64,000 nt of DNA, taken from Candidatus Bathyarchaeota archaeon (GTDB lineage Archaea; Thermoproteota; Bathyarchaeia; Bathyarchaeales; Bathycorpusculaceae). The position numbers and the translations under genes were made by a program. Below are positions 8,115 through 15,812 of the stretch, piece by piece. Each line of letters begins with the position of its first letter. The stretch's first letter is position 1. The stretch spans positions 62,001-126,000 of the forward strand of contig JAOZIA010000024.1 of NCBI GenBank assembly GCA_026014585.1. Direction: 5' to 3'. The notes beneath the pieces are model-generated. The model was not told where the DNA came from. It did no database searches and was given only the letters and a program-made list of their open reading frames with translations.

Positions 8115-8125
8115 ATATTTAAAGG
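8115..8125 (-). promoter_or_regulatory. TATA/BRE element of rps12-rps7
   Basis: On the minus strand the sequence reads CCTTTAAATATG, a good archaeal TATA box with purine/C-rich flank. It lies about 45-50 bases before the rps12 ATG, predicting a 5' leader of about 20 bases, enough for the SD-like AAGAGGAAT. Confidence 0.55.
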
Positions 8126-8240
8126 AAACGAAGAAAAAACGCTTGTTAAGGGCTAAATGACTCAAATCCATCAGACCATACAATTATTTGAATAAGGGCA
8201 ACAAAGAGGGTCTTGGCTCGCAAAGCTGGATGCTTACTGG

Positions 8241-8828
8241 TTAGACAACACCATCATACGCATTTGCAGTAGCCTTTTTGTGTTCAGGCTTAAAGCCTTC
8301 AAAGGGTTTTTTCTCTTTTTCATAAAAAAGAAACCCAACAAGAAGCGCCACCCAAAACAAGTTAGCAACAACAAACCCCATAACATACACACTGGATCGG
8401 ACAACCTCAAGATTAATCATTAAAAACCCAGCCCAAACAAAAATGAATGCCAAATCCAAAAGCTGTGTCCAAAACTCAGGGTGCCTACACGGACAAACCT
8501 GCGCTTCATGCTCAACATCCCAGTAGCAAGGGAATTTTTTGCCGCCTTCACAGAGTTTTAAAACTTCACAGCGCCACCTTTTGGACCAATAATGAGAATT
8601 CTCCAAAATCAAATAAAAAAAGGCGGCAACCACTATGCCAGTGAGGGGCAAAGCGATTTTGAAGAGGGGAAAATCGTTTGCGTGGTCAAGAAAAATTATG
8701 AAGCCTGATAGTAATCCAGCGTTTGCTAAAAAGAAAAAGTTCGCTTTAGTCCAGTATTCACGTATGTCCTGTTTGTAATGGTCTACAACGAGTTTAAAAT
8801 GTTCAAGCTCAACATTTACAGAAACCAA
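8241..8828 (-). CDS. four-segment membrane protein resembling RipA-type octameric membrane proteins
   Basis: This protein of 195 residues has an amphipathic N-terminal helix (LEHFKLVVDHYKQDIREYWTK), two membrane segments (about 30-50 and 57-75), a cytoplasmic stretch with Trp/Cys residues (CYWDVEHEAQVCPC), then two more membrane segments (about 123-140 and 146-167) and a charged tail. The pattern YxxxxxEYWTKxNxFL followed by paired hairpins looks like the RipA-like octameric membrane family found near prokaryotic immunity and regulatory genes; this assignment is from memory of the pattern only. No operon partner is present. Confidence 0.6.
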   Translation of the reverse strand: MVSVNVELEHFKLVVDHYKQDIREYWTKANFFFLANAGLLSGFIIFLDHANDFPLFKIALPLTGIVVAAFFYLILENSHYWSKRWRCEVLKLCEGGKKFPCYWDVEHEAQVCPCRHPEFWTQLLDLAFIFVWAGFLMINLEVVRSSVYVMGFVVANLFWVALLVGFLFYEKEKKPFEGFKPEHKKATANAYDGVV

Positions 8829-8983
8829 GAACCAGCCCAGCTTAATCTTAATAGAAACCTATAGAACATTGCGCCAATCAAAAATAAAAGCATTAGCAAC
8901 CACACACTGTACTAACTATTTAGATAAAACATTACGTAATTAATCGGTTAATAGAAGACCTTTCTGCAACACCACGAACGTCT

Positions 8984-9136
8984 CTAACGCCGCTTTTCTT
9001 GCTTGTCTAACCACTTGTCAAGAGCCTCAAGTTGTTGGTCCCGTTGGGTTTGTGGTTCTTGCCGATTCATTGCGGCTTCAAGTTTAGCTTGCTCTGTTTT
9101 TTGGCGGGTAAGTTCTTCTTGATGAGTTTTGCTCAT
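8984..9136 (-). CDS. small charged coiled-coil-like protein, 50 residues
   Basis: A 50-codon frame from ATG 9136 to TAG encodes a Gln/Glu/Lys-rich protein (starts MSKTHQEELTRQK, ends DKWLDKQEKRR). It is almost entirely helix-forming and highly charged. No family recognised. It stands alone between the RipA-like membrane protein and repeat copy R1. The regular codon use supports it being real, but evidence is modest. Confidence 0.5.
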   Translation of the reverse strand: MSKTHQEELTRQKTEQAKLEAAMNRQEPQTQRDQQLEALDKWLDKQEKRR

Positions 9137-9224
9137 ATACACCACCAAGATGTGTGTGAATGACGCGGTATATGTGGCTTTTTAGGAGACAGCGATGGGG
9201 GCTTAACCACTCAAGCGCCGTCAT

Positions 9225-9310
9225 ATTTGGAGCCTAATAGCCAAAGTATGCAGAAACAATAGAGAGAGGTAAGCCCTAATTGGATAGTTTCCAAGCCAAA
9301 AACAGTCAAT
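9225..9310 (+). repeat. dispersed repeat copy R1
   Basis: Core at 9225-9273 begins ATTTGGAGCCTAATAGCCAA and continues with TATGCAGAAACAATAGAGAG; weaker similarity to R7 continues through TTTCCAAGCCAAAAACAGTC to about 9310. Read from the TTG at 9227 the core encodes LEPNSQSMQKQ then TAG, matching the start of the terminase small-subunit-like protein at 55246-55590 (LEPNSQPMQK). Other copies are at 15505, 15610, 19318, 20642, 43258, 43313 and 55592 (minus). Confidence 0.75.
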
Positions 9311-9407
9311 TAGCTTTGTTTGCGGGTTTTGTGTTTGTCTTGGTGCAGTCACACATCTTTAAGCGGTTCTTTGCCTTTTTCCCATGTGGTTTTTTGGAGG
9401 TGAAAAT

Positions 9408-9656
9408 ATGGGCGAAGTTGAAGTGCAAGAGAGCACAAAAACGGAAAAGACACAAGTTAATTTGGATGTAAATGATGTCATTAGCAAAGTTTACGATTTT
9501 ATAAACAATGTCAAAGGCATATCTGAGAAAGGGGAGCCAATGAAAGTTTGCGTGGAGGGGTTTAATTTTTCGTTTAGCAAAACCAACGAAGAATACGAGT
9601 TAGATTTGAAGATAAACTTGGCGATAAAACCTAAACAAGCAAAACCAACCCCCTAA
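9408..9656 (+). CDS. small acidic hypothetical protein
   Basis: An 82-residue protein starting at ATG 9408, chosen over ATG 9384 because GGAGGTG lies seven bases upstream. The N-terminus is Glu/Thr-rich, followed by VNDVISKVYDFINNVKGISEKG and a strand-rich stretch (MKVCVEGFNFSFSKTNEEYELDLKINLAIKP), ending in a Lys/Pro tail. The layout looks like the small beta-strand-containing hypotheticals common in uncultured archaea. Function unknown. It follows repeat R1. Confidence 0.6.
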   Translation: MGEVEVQESTKTEKTQVNLDVNDVISKVYDFINNVKGISEKGEPMKVCVEGFNFSFSKTNEEYELDLKINLAIKPKQAKPTP

Positions 9657-9741
9657 ATACCTCAAACATGATTCAGCCTGAAGGTCTCAAGCAAAACGCA
9701 ATTATCCCAGAAAAACACTCCATTTCAGGGGAGTCCACGAA

Positions 9742-10068
9742 TTGAACAAAAACGAAAAACAGGATAATTTCAAGTTTGCTTTAGAGGAAAATCAACTACA
9801 AAATGGCACCATGAAACTCGTCAGAATCGAAGGCACCCCTGTCCTGCTGATTAAGCAGGAAAACCAAATTTTTGCCATTGACAATCGGTGCCCTCACATG
9901 AGCTGCGGGTTTTCAGGCGGGGAACTTGATGGTTTCACAATTATTTGTCCGTGTCATGATTGGCGGTTTAGTTTGCTAACTGGCGAGTATGAAGAGGAGC
10001 CCGCTTTCAGACTGCTGTTTTATCGCTGGAAAATTGTTGATGGCAAAATCTTGGTTGAAATAAAATAG
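9742..10068 (+). CDS. Rieske [2Fe-2S] ferredoxin
   Basis: The 108-residue soluble protein has the Rieske ligands Cys50-Pro-His52 and Cys69-Pro-Cys71-His72, spaced as in ferredoxin-type Rieske proteins (CxH-16-CxxH). A strand-rich fold and no membrane anchor suggest a cytoplasmic electron carrier, like the small subunits serving oxygenases or nitrite reductases. The start is TTG. No oxygenase or reductase partner is next to it, so its redox partner is unknown. Confidence 0.9.
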   Translation: MNKNEKQDNFKFALEENQLQNGTMKLVRIEGTPVLLIKQENQIFAIDNRCPHMSCGFSGGELDGFTIICPCHDWRFSLLTGEYEEEPAFRLLFYRWKIVDGKILVEIK

Positions 10069-10073
10069 CAACC

Positions 10074-10412
10074 TTAGAAAACGCCTATTAGCTTAGAGAT
10101 TAAGGCACCCACTGAAATCAGGGTTATTAGAAACATTATTTTTCCTGTGGGGGCACCGCCGCTTTCTTCTTCGGCTTTTTGCACTTCGTACTCGCGGATT
10201 TCCTTGGTTTGCGAGTTAATCTGCACTTTCGCATTTAATTTTTTAAACATCAATTCAACAACGTATAATTCCCCATCCAAAGATACCTTCATCGGGGACC
10301 AAATGCCCTTGTAGCCGAGTCGTTTTAGAAAATCAGCTGACAGACTCGTTGCGTTCTCAGCATCGAACTTTGAAATCTCCGCTGCTTGGGGGGTTTCGGG
10401 TGTTGTTGACAT
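10074..10412 (-). CDS. hypothetical protein with C-terminal membrane anchor
   Basis: This 112-residue protein has a soluble N-terminal domain with a strand pair (SPMKVSLDGELYVVELMFKK) preceding a Lys/Glu-rich linker (KEIREYEVQKAEEESGG) and a single C-terminal membrane segment (IMFLITLISVGALISKLIGVF). Such tail-anchored layout is common among archaeal small proteins of unknown role. It is convergent with the Rieske gene, ends separated by five bases. Confidence 0.55.
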   Translation of the reverse strand: MSTTPETPQAAEISKFDAENATSLSADFLKRLGYKGIWSPMKVSLDGELYVVELMFKKLNAKVQINSQTKEIREYEVQKAEEESGGAPTGKIMFLITLISVGALISKLIGVF

Positions 10413-10503
10413 GAAGCGTCAACCAGAAAGTGGTGTTTTTTACTTTTAGGGGTTATGAATCCAAAAACTGTACGGGTAATCAGTAAAGGTAGAAAAAGTG
10501 AGG

Positions 10504-10719
10504 CTAGGGTGGATTGTTGGGTATTGCGGGTATGGTTTGGTTGTAGAGTAGGCTGGTTTGATTAAGTAGGCTTTCCTCAAGACTGTTAATCATGCTTAGC
10601 TGCGGATTGTCTTCGATGTTGGTGAACTGCTGAAAAATGTCTACGGTATAATTTATTGCTACCACGGCAAACAGCACGGCTGCCGTTACCAATAGCAAAG
10701 TTGCTACTGACGTCTCCAA
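10504..10719 (-). CDS. small pilin-like membrane protein
   Basis: From a TTG start, with GGGAG about ten bases upstream, the 71-residue product begins LETSVATLLLVTAAVLFAVV, a hydrophobic helix right at the N-terminus, then a polar Asn/Gln-rich tail ending in NNPP. The in-frame codons just before the start would give REKKAL, similar to a class III (archaellin/pilin) leader with cleavage before the hydrophobic helix, but a TGA limits that extension. Could be a type IV pilin-like subunit or simple one-segment membrane protein. Confidence 0.5.
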   Translation of the reverse strand: METSVATLLLVTAAVLFAVVAINYTVDIFQQFTNIEDNPQLSMINSLEESLLNQTSLLYNQTIPAIPNNPP

Positions 10720-10822
10720 AGCCTTCTTCTCCCTTCACAAGCCATATCGCAGATTAATATTTAATAGAATTATTCCAAAACAAGCAATATATCAAAAGCC
10801 GGAATATCAAAAAACAAAACGG

Positions 10823-11248
10823 TTACTTGGCTGGCGCTGGATTAGGATTTGGGGCTGCTTGCGCCTGAACTGCTGAAGCGTCTGGGGTGGCGTTGGGTGC
10901 TGTTGCTGCTTGTTCCTCTGTTTTTGCTGTTTGCTCTTTTTCGGGTTGTGTTGCGGGTATGATTTGGATTTTTTCTGCCATTGGGTGTAGTAGGTCGGGT
11001 GGTGGGTAGGGTGTGTTTAGGTTGCTGGAGAGGATGTAGATTGAGTTGAAGACGTGTTGGTAGATGGTGAAGAGGATTTGGGGGATGTTGGTTTTGGGGT
11101 TAACTTCTAGACGTTTTTTTATGTCATCGGATTTGCCTGTTAAGGTGACATCTCCAGCTATGGCGTATTTGACTACGTTTGGTTTGGTGGAGATGTTTAG
11201 GGCAAAGCTGAGGGTGACTTCGTTGGTGCCTTTTTTTTGCTCTTCCAT
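10823..11248 (-). CDS. hypothetical protein with Ala/Pro-rich tail; N-terminus apparently frame-shifted
   Basis: The continuous frame from ATG 11248 gives 141 residues: a strand-rich conserved-looking part (EVTLSFALNISTKPNVVKYA), a helical part (IPQILFTIYQHVFNSIYILSSN) and a low-complexity Ala/Pro/Gln tail. The frame remains open upstream to about 11410 with no ATG, GTG or TTG, and reads like coding sequence. An ATG at 11388, about 25 bases after a TATA-like ACATATAAG (11408-11416), starts in the offset frame; one extra base, for example in the C-run near 11370, would join MYERNQPST to PQYSVAGVSVS. So the real gene probably begins at 11388. Function unknown. Confidence 0.55.
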   Translation of the reverse strand: MEEQKKGTNEVTLSFALNISTKPNVVKYAIAGDVTLTGKSDDIKKRLEVNPKTNIPQILFTIYQHVFNSIYILSSNLNTPYPPPDLLHPMAEKIQIIPATQPEKEQTAKTEEQAATAPNATPDASAVQAQAAPNPNPAPAK

Positions 11249-11458
11249 TTTAGCGTTGATGTCAAAGAAGAGTTCGTCTTTTGTGGTGTATTGCCCGGTT
11301 CTTTCAGCGTGTAGGCTATTAAGAGTTATAGAAACGCTTACGCCTGCGACTGAATACTGCGGGTTGAAGGTTGATTCCTCTCGTACATCTTTTCGGTTAA
11401 TTTGACTCTTATATGTTACGTCTTAGTAGTCACCATGCCAAGCCGCAAAGTAGGCAGG

Positions 11459-12103
11459 TTATGGAGAGTTTGTCACGTTAAAGCATGCTGGCACGGAAAG
11501 TTCAGCAGCAAACTTGAAGATATCATCACCCTTCGCGTTAGCTTTTGGCTGTAACACTATCTTTTTAGGAACATCATCCTCAATGTAAACGATGTAATTC
11601 ACAGTGGTTCCCAGTCCTAAACGTGCAAGCTGCGCCAATGTCACCTTAAATTTTTCTATTTCCTGCATTTTCTGATTAATTTTCTCGATAACTTCAAAGA
11701 GAATCTCAGTTTGACCCTGCTCAGTAAACGAAACCGCTATGTCACCTGATTGCACCCAACAACTGGCAGGAGCTTTTCCTTTTTCACCTTTGCCGCCTTT
11801 TTTGGGTTTGGCTTCAGCGGGTTTTTTGGCGTTGCCTTTGAGGTTTTTTTGCAGAGCAGCAGATTTTTGATACCATTCCTGGTTTTTGTGTTGGGTTTCA
11901 AAATCTCTAAGAACGGTGCCTAGCCATTGGCTGTAGTCTTCGAAGAGGGCTTTGAGTTGACCTGTTTGGTCTGTGGCGTATTCTTGCAGGTCTTTTAATG
12001 AGGTGAATGTGTGAAGTTCAGTTCCCAATCTGTGATTCTCCGTAAAGTGATTCTTCCCTTGGTATTGCCTATGAGTGTTTATTGGATAAGAGGATTTGTC
12101 CAT
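11459..12103 (-). CDS. hypothetical protein, SecB-like length, function unknown
   Basis: The product has 214 residues from ATG 12103 (a GTG codon precedes it). An N-terminal helical region (TSLKDLQEYATDQTGQLKALF) precedes a Lys/Gly-rich linker (PKKGGKGEKGKA), then a strand/helix region with FEVIEKINQKMQEIEKFKVTLAQLARLG. The C-terminus has strands (NYIVYIEDDVPKKIVLQP). It may be cotranscribed with the gene at 10823 (same strand, about 70 bases after this stop to the predicted start). No family recognised. Confidence 0.5.
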   Translation of the reverse strand: MDKSSYPINTHRQYQGKNHFTENHRLGTELHTFTSLKDLQEYATDQTGQLKALFEDYSQWLGTVLRDFETQHKNQEWYQKSAALQKNLKGNAKKPAEAKPKKGGKGEKGKAPASCWVQSGDIAVSFTEQGQTEILFEVIEKINQKMQEIEKFKVTLAQLARLGLGTTVNYIVYIEDDVPKKIVLQPKANAKGDDIFKFAAELSVPACFNVTNSP

Positions 12104-12492
12104 CACATTAGCTACATACTGTTTCCTAAGTTAATCATTAATTGTTGATGGAGCAGGCTCACAACAAACCCCAAGTTTGCAACGTACAAGCTCCCCCCAC
12201 ATTTTGCGTTTCTTTTGTGCAGGCATGTGTTCTGCACTTTGACGCTGGCTTGCATGCTGCTTTGGTGTCTGCTTGAACCTGCCCCATTTTGTTGGACAAT
12301 GGGTAGGTTTTCTGGTGGTTTACTCACACCAGAGCACTTGTTATCTTAAGACATCAGATAAGGATATAAACGTAATGAAGCAACAATACAGATCAAAAAT
12401 CACTAACAAACTCGAATGGTTTCTGCATATGTCTTTAAATGCTGTTGAGATACCAACTTATTAAGCAGCTACACCTTAACGGTTTAAACAGT
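12104..12492. other. intergenic stretch, no convincing gene
   Basis: Open frames here (for example minus 12112-12327) have no recognisable protein features. A TATA-like GGATATAAAC at about 12361-12370 precedes a 29-codon frame from ATG 12375 (MKQQYRSKITNKLEWF) that ends at TAA 12464 and is too short to judge. GTTTAAAC close to 12483 is a possible promoter for the HNH gene. Confidence 0.4.
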
Positions 12493-13107
12493 ATGACTAT
12501 TCAGTGCATTCTATGCAGCCGTTATGAATCTAAAACTCGAAAAGTTGAAGGAAAATTAGTTTACAATTTAGAGAAGAAATTAATCGGATTTGAGCATGCA
12601 TATGCTTCAAAGGGCGTATGCCCCGAGTGTGTCAGGCATTTTTTAGGGCACATACCTAAGAATAATCAGCCTGTACTTCTAGAATTTAAAGTAGATAACA
12701 AACCCATTTGGTTTTTGTCAAAACCTATAAAGTTTTTTAAATCAACTGGACACTCAAGCAATGGTTGTTTCAATTTTTCTTTCGATTGGTTAAGAAAAAT
12801 TTACAAGCTAAATAGAACAAAACGAGTTGACCTTCCTGTAAGTGTCATAAAACATTTGCCGAAAAAATGCGAGGAGTGTGGCAAGGAAACCAATCTTGAA
12901 ATTCATCATAAAATTCCTCTTTGTTTTGGTGGTTCCAATAAAGTGGGAAACTTACAAGTGCTATGTAAAGAATGCCACTTAAACGCTGGGCTACAATACC
13001 CTTCTTCAGTTACTTTTGACTTCCAAAATCTGCTAAGAGAAATTCTGGAAGAAGAATACAAGACAAAAATAGATTGCTATAAAGCAGTACAGAAAGGCTA
13101 TAACTAA
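12493..13107 (+). CDS. HNH endonuclease-domain protein
   Basis: About 204 residues from ATG 12493 (an upstream ATG at 12439 gives 18 unlikely residues). The N-terminal third has two CxxC-type pairs (CILCSRY and VCPECVRHF), a possible zinc-binding unit. The C-terminal third holds an HNH domain: CEECGKETNLEIHHKIPL, then NKVGNLQVLCKECH, with the double His, central Asn and two CxxC zinc pairs. HNH domains cut DNA with a single metal ion. A nuclease candidate follows 56 bases downstream on the same strand. It lies in accessory DNA between repeats R1 and R2. Confidence 0.82.
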   Translation: MTIQCILCSRYESKTRKVEGKLVYNLEKKLIGFEHAYASKGVCPECVRHFLGHIPKNNQPVLLEFKVDNKPIWFLSKPIKFFKSTGHSSNGCFNFSFDWLRKIYKLNRTKRVDLPVSVIKHLPKKCEECGKETNLEIHHKIPLCFGGSNKVGNLQVLCKECHLNAGLQYPSSVTFDFQNLLREILEEEYKTKIDCYKAVQKGYN

Positions 13108-13163
13108 CGTTATAATACACTTCTTTTAAGCACTTCTGTGTTGACAGGGCAACGGTGAGGCCT

Positions 13164-14303
13164 ATGAAATGCAAGAAGTGCGATAACCTGATTGGGAAAA
13201 AAGAATACGATAAATACTTCGGTTTGTGCAAAAAATGCGTTAATGATAACCCAGAGTTCCTATTGGCAAAATATCAAACTAAAATTAGAATTTTCAAACA
13301 AGTATTTTCATCGCCTGCACCGTTAGTGGTGTACAACGACGATATGACGCCACGTTTCATCTGCAACCTGCCAAAGATGGTGACAATAACCGACCCATCT
13401 GAAGAAAATTTTGCTCTTAAAATCGTTCTAAATAACGCTGTTTTTGAACGCGAGGGCAATACCGTAGGTTTTGCAGGATTCTTGTTTGATTCAAAATTTC
13501 ATTGGGCAACAACCCCAGAAAATATGATACATGCTTGGAATTGGTTCAACAAAACGCTTAATGTTGATGATGATTTTTGGAGAAACATAGCGATTGACAC
13601 TATTCGCGACACGCTTGATAATAGCTGGAATACTTACGAGAACGAAATGAATGATACTTTTATCGTTGACATACTTTATTTGATCTGGGCTTTATATAAT
13701 CTTGATAAGTTAGGGATAGACACAAAAGAAAAGTTTTCAGAAATACGAATGCACTGCAAAGGTCGTACTCGCACCTTTGAAAAACTAAGTAAAAAATCGC
13801 AATTTTCCTACGATTTTAGATTCTCACGAGAAGCATGTCAAAGAATCACGGATATCAGGAAAACTTTCGCACACATGGCATCTGAGGCTAAATTAGCAGC
13901 ACTATCAAAGGGTTACGGTTTCGATGTTGAGTTGAGCAATAATCCTGATATCAAAATTAATGGAAGATGGGTTCAGGTTAAGAAACCCATCGAACATTAC
14001 ATAACACCTCAAAATTTACATGGTATTGTTACAATCACTAATGAGACAACTGAAATAGAGAAACTTGCTGGATTAATTAAGGATGGTTTTAGGCAAAATG
14101 CTGATATCGTTGCTATTGAGGTAAACCACTTAGACGACCGAATTATCGACGGATACAAGGCTGTTTGGGGTAAAGAGATGAAATTGGCAAATGCACTTAC
14201 TCTTGCTCTCGGATACACAACTAAAAGTATTGTGCTTGTTTTTAAAGAAACAGAAAAAGGCTGGCGTGGTAGAATAGTTAAATGTAAGAAAATTATTAAC
14301 TGA
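13164..14303 (+). CDS. putative PD-(D/E)XK-type nuclease with N-terminal zinc ribbon
   Basis: From ATG 13164 (SD GGTGAGG four bases upstream; GTG 13155 also possible) the protein has 379 residues. The N-terminus has CKKC and CKKC pairs, a zinc ribbon. The middle has no recognised domain. Near the C-terminus (residues about 244-276 counting from GTG) the pattern EAKLAAL...YGFDVELSNNPDIKINGRWVQVKK fits a PD-(D/E)XK core: helix with Glu, strand, Asp265 and Gln274-x-Lys276. This is similar in style to Holliday-junction or tRNA-nuclease toxins. Nuclease activity is inferred. It is paired with the HNH gene and could be part of a defence or mobile unit. Confidence 0.6.
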   Translation: MKCKKCDNLIGKKEYDKYFGLCKKCVNDNPEFLLAKYQTKIRIFKQVFSSPAPLVVYNDDMTPRFICNLPKMVTITDPSEENFALKIVLNNAVFEREGNTVGFAGFLFDSKFHWATTPENMIHAWNWFNKTLNVDDDFWRNIAIDTIRDTLDNSWNTYENEMNDTFIVDILYLIWALYNLDKLGIDTKEKFSEIRMHCKGRTRTFEKLSKKSQFSYDFRFSREACQRITDIRKTFAHMASEAKLAALSKGYGFDVELSNNPDIKINGRWVQVKKPIEHYITPQNLHGIVTITNETTEIEKLAGLIKDGFRQNADIVAIEVNHLDDRIIDGYKAVWGKEMKLANALTLALGYTTKSIVLVFKETEKGWRGRIVKCKKIIN

Positions 14304-14651
14304 AATCGCAGAAAAATACAGCTATATCGTTAACGTATGTTAAATCCTCATGACTTACGTTACCAAACAGAGTAACCTTCGAAGGTTATTCCACCTTAAA
14401 CTTTGAAGGCATCAACGGCGAGCCGCATACAAAAACGGCTTCTCTTCTAATTCAAGCGGTAAACTGTACCGCAAAGGCATCGATCACATGATTGTTTCTT
14501 TGACGCCTTCTCGGCACTCTAACAATTCACTAATCAGGTTAACACAGCGTTTGGGCAATTTGTTTGGTGGCGGTTTAGTTTGTTGTGGCGTTTTGTTGGT
14601 TGAGCATGCTTTTTCGTTTGCGATTTCTTAATGTATACAGTGGCGGCTTGG
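14304..14651. other. intergenic stretch with a perfect 16-bp palindrome
   Basis: No supported gene. TAACCTTCGAAGGTTA at 14373-14388 is its own reverse complement, about 70 bases after the nuclease-like gene stop; it could be a transcript hairpin or protein site. It is followed by a weak second match (CCTTAAACTTTGAAGG). Confidence 0.5.
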
Positions 14652-14810
14652 TTAGTTTTTGTATTGGAAGGTGTAGTGTGTTTGTTGGTTGTTTTGGTGT
14701 TTTATAAAGCCCTTAAAGCCTTTTTGGTTGATGCATTGTTTGAATAGTTCGCGTTGCTGGCTGGGGGTCATGTTGGTTACGTTGAATTGTTTGGTTTTTT
14801 GCTGATTCAT
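14652..14810 (-). CDS. small basic hypothetical protein, 52 residues
   Basis: An ATG-to-TAA frame encodes 52 residues, beginning MNQQKTKQFNVTNMTPSQQR and ending THYTFQYKN, rich in Gln, Asn and Lys. Third positions prefer C as in neighbours, supporting a real gene. It follows two other small minus-strand genes (14829-15181) and may share their transcript. Function unknown. Confidence 0.5.
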   Translation of the reverse strand: MNQQKTKQFNVTNMTPSQQRELFKQCINQKGFKGFIKHQNNQQTHYTFQYKN

Positions 14811-14828
14811 GCTGACCTTCTCGTTAAG

Positions 14829-14984
14829 TTAAACGCTTGTGCTTTTTTCGAGAACTGTTACTCTTTGGGTTTTCAGCAACCAATCACACTGAAGACTTGC
14901 GCCGATTTCCTCCTCAATTTGACCGTTTGCTGTGTTTTTGGCTTCTGGAACTAACTCGATTGCGATTATGGCAATTTTATCCAT
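14829..14984 (-). CDS. small hypothetical protein, 51 residues
   Basis: Starting at ATG 14984 (MDKIAIIAIELVPEA), it encodes a strand followed by a Glu-rich region (GQIEEEIGASL) and a closing strand (TQRVTVLEKSTSV). The start lies inside the end of the upstream zinc-ribbon gene (19-base overlap), suggesting translational coupling. Function unknown; could be a small regulatory partner. Confidence 0.55.
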   Translation of the reverse strand: MDKIAIIAIELVPEAKNTANGQIEEEIGASLQCDWLLKTQRVTVLEKSTSV

Positions 14985-15181
14985 ATTCTTGTCGCCTGTT
15001 GGGTTTCTTTTGGGTCTATGTATTGGGCAACTACCTTGCTGCATTGCGGACAGTGCACATGATACCCTTTAGGATAACTGGGGTCACCTGACAATTGTGC
15101 ACCTTTTTTAGGAATTACTGCTCCGCAGGTGCAGTTCCAGATGGGTTGTTTGTGTTTGATTGAAAGTTCAGGATTCTTCAA
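14966..15181 (-). CDS. zinc-ribbon protein, 71 residues
   Basis: The product has two metal-binding half-sites, CTCGAVIP and CPQCSKVV, separated by about 25 residues containing GYHVH. This is a simple zinc ribbon. It is the first gene of a three-gene minus-strand run of very small proteins (14652-15181). Function unknown. Confidence 0.65.
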   Translation of the reverse strand: MKNPELSIKHKQPIWNCTCGAVIPKKGAQLSGDPSYPKGYHVHCPQCSKVVAQYIDPKETQQATRIWIKLP

Positions 15182-15273
15182 TTGTTTCTCACCATTACTT
15201 AATGGTACATGTCCTGTATATATGCTTGATTAGACTCTTATCTGCCCTCCACTAAAATACTTGACGTACCACC

Positions 15274-15432
15274 ATGCCAACCAAACAATACCGAAACGTA
15301 AGCATACCCAAAGAACTCTACGACAAACTAGAAACCTTAGTTGACTCAAAACAAGCAGGCTACGTCAGCGTATCAGACGCAGTAAAAGACGCCATAAGAG
15401 AACTACTAAGAAAACACCAACTACTACCCTAA
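15274..15432 (+). CDS. ribbon-helix-helix DNA-binding protein, 52 residues
   Basis: ATG 15274 to TAA 15430-15432 encodes a protein starting MPTKQYRNVSIPKELYDKL with KQAGYVSVSDAVKDAIRELL after it. This is the ribbon-helix-helix plan: a strand with alternating polar residues, helix A, a Gly turn, and helix B beginning with a Ser-x-Ser-x-Ala. Such proteins dimerise and bind operators, and are often antitoxins or archaeal small regulators. It diverges from the zinc-ribbon run. Confidence 0.8.
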   Translation: MPTKQYRNVSIPKELYDKLETLVDSKQAGYVSVSDAVKDAIRELLRKHQLLP

Positions 15433-15504
15433 ACACAAAATGCCTACAACTGTAATGTTTGTTTTTTTGCGTTTTTTGTTTGTTTGGGTGCGTTTTTCAC
15501 CAAT

Positions 15505-15660
15505 CTATTAGGCTCCAAATATTTGATGTATGCAGGTACCTTAGAGGGGAGAGGGGACTGGCGGTGTGGTGGTGCTTTTTTTGCAGCCTGCACACTTGGC
15601 GGGTGATGCCTAAGAGGGGAGGGTCAGTTTGGCTAAAAACACAGTCAAAAGCATGTTGGA
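15505..15660 (+). repeat. dispersed repeat copies R2 and R3 in a gene-poor stretch
   Basis: R2 begins with CTATTAGGCTCCAAAT (15505-15520), the inverse of the repeat's usual opening, then continues forward with TATTTGATGTATGCAGG and AGAGGGGAGAGGGG to about 15560. R3 (about 15610-15660) keeps only the second part: AAGAGGGGAGGGTCAG, then TTTGGCTAAAAACACAGTC and AAAAGCATGTTGG, which matches R5. The 380 bases between 15433 and 15812 contain these repeats and no convincing gene; long frames there are Trp/Cys/Phe-rich and look non-coding. Confidence 0.65.
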
Positions 15661-15812
15661 ATCGGGCGGTTCTGTATGGTTTTTTGTTTGTGAAAATTGT
15701 TTATAGGCGTCTGTTGGGTTGCTGCATTTACGGGCGAATTATCTTTATGGGCCATGCTAGTGCCCGACTTGTATTGCGCTGTTCAACGCTATTCATTGCT
15801 AAAAAAGAAAAA

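Noticed and set aside
11436-11555. 39-codon frame beginning MPSRKVGRLWR
   Set aside because: It lies antisense over the 3' end of the gene at 11459-12103 and has no supporting signal.
12112-12327. 71-codon minus-strand frame
   Set aside because: No motif, unusual composition and no ribosome-binding site; treated as chance.
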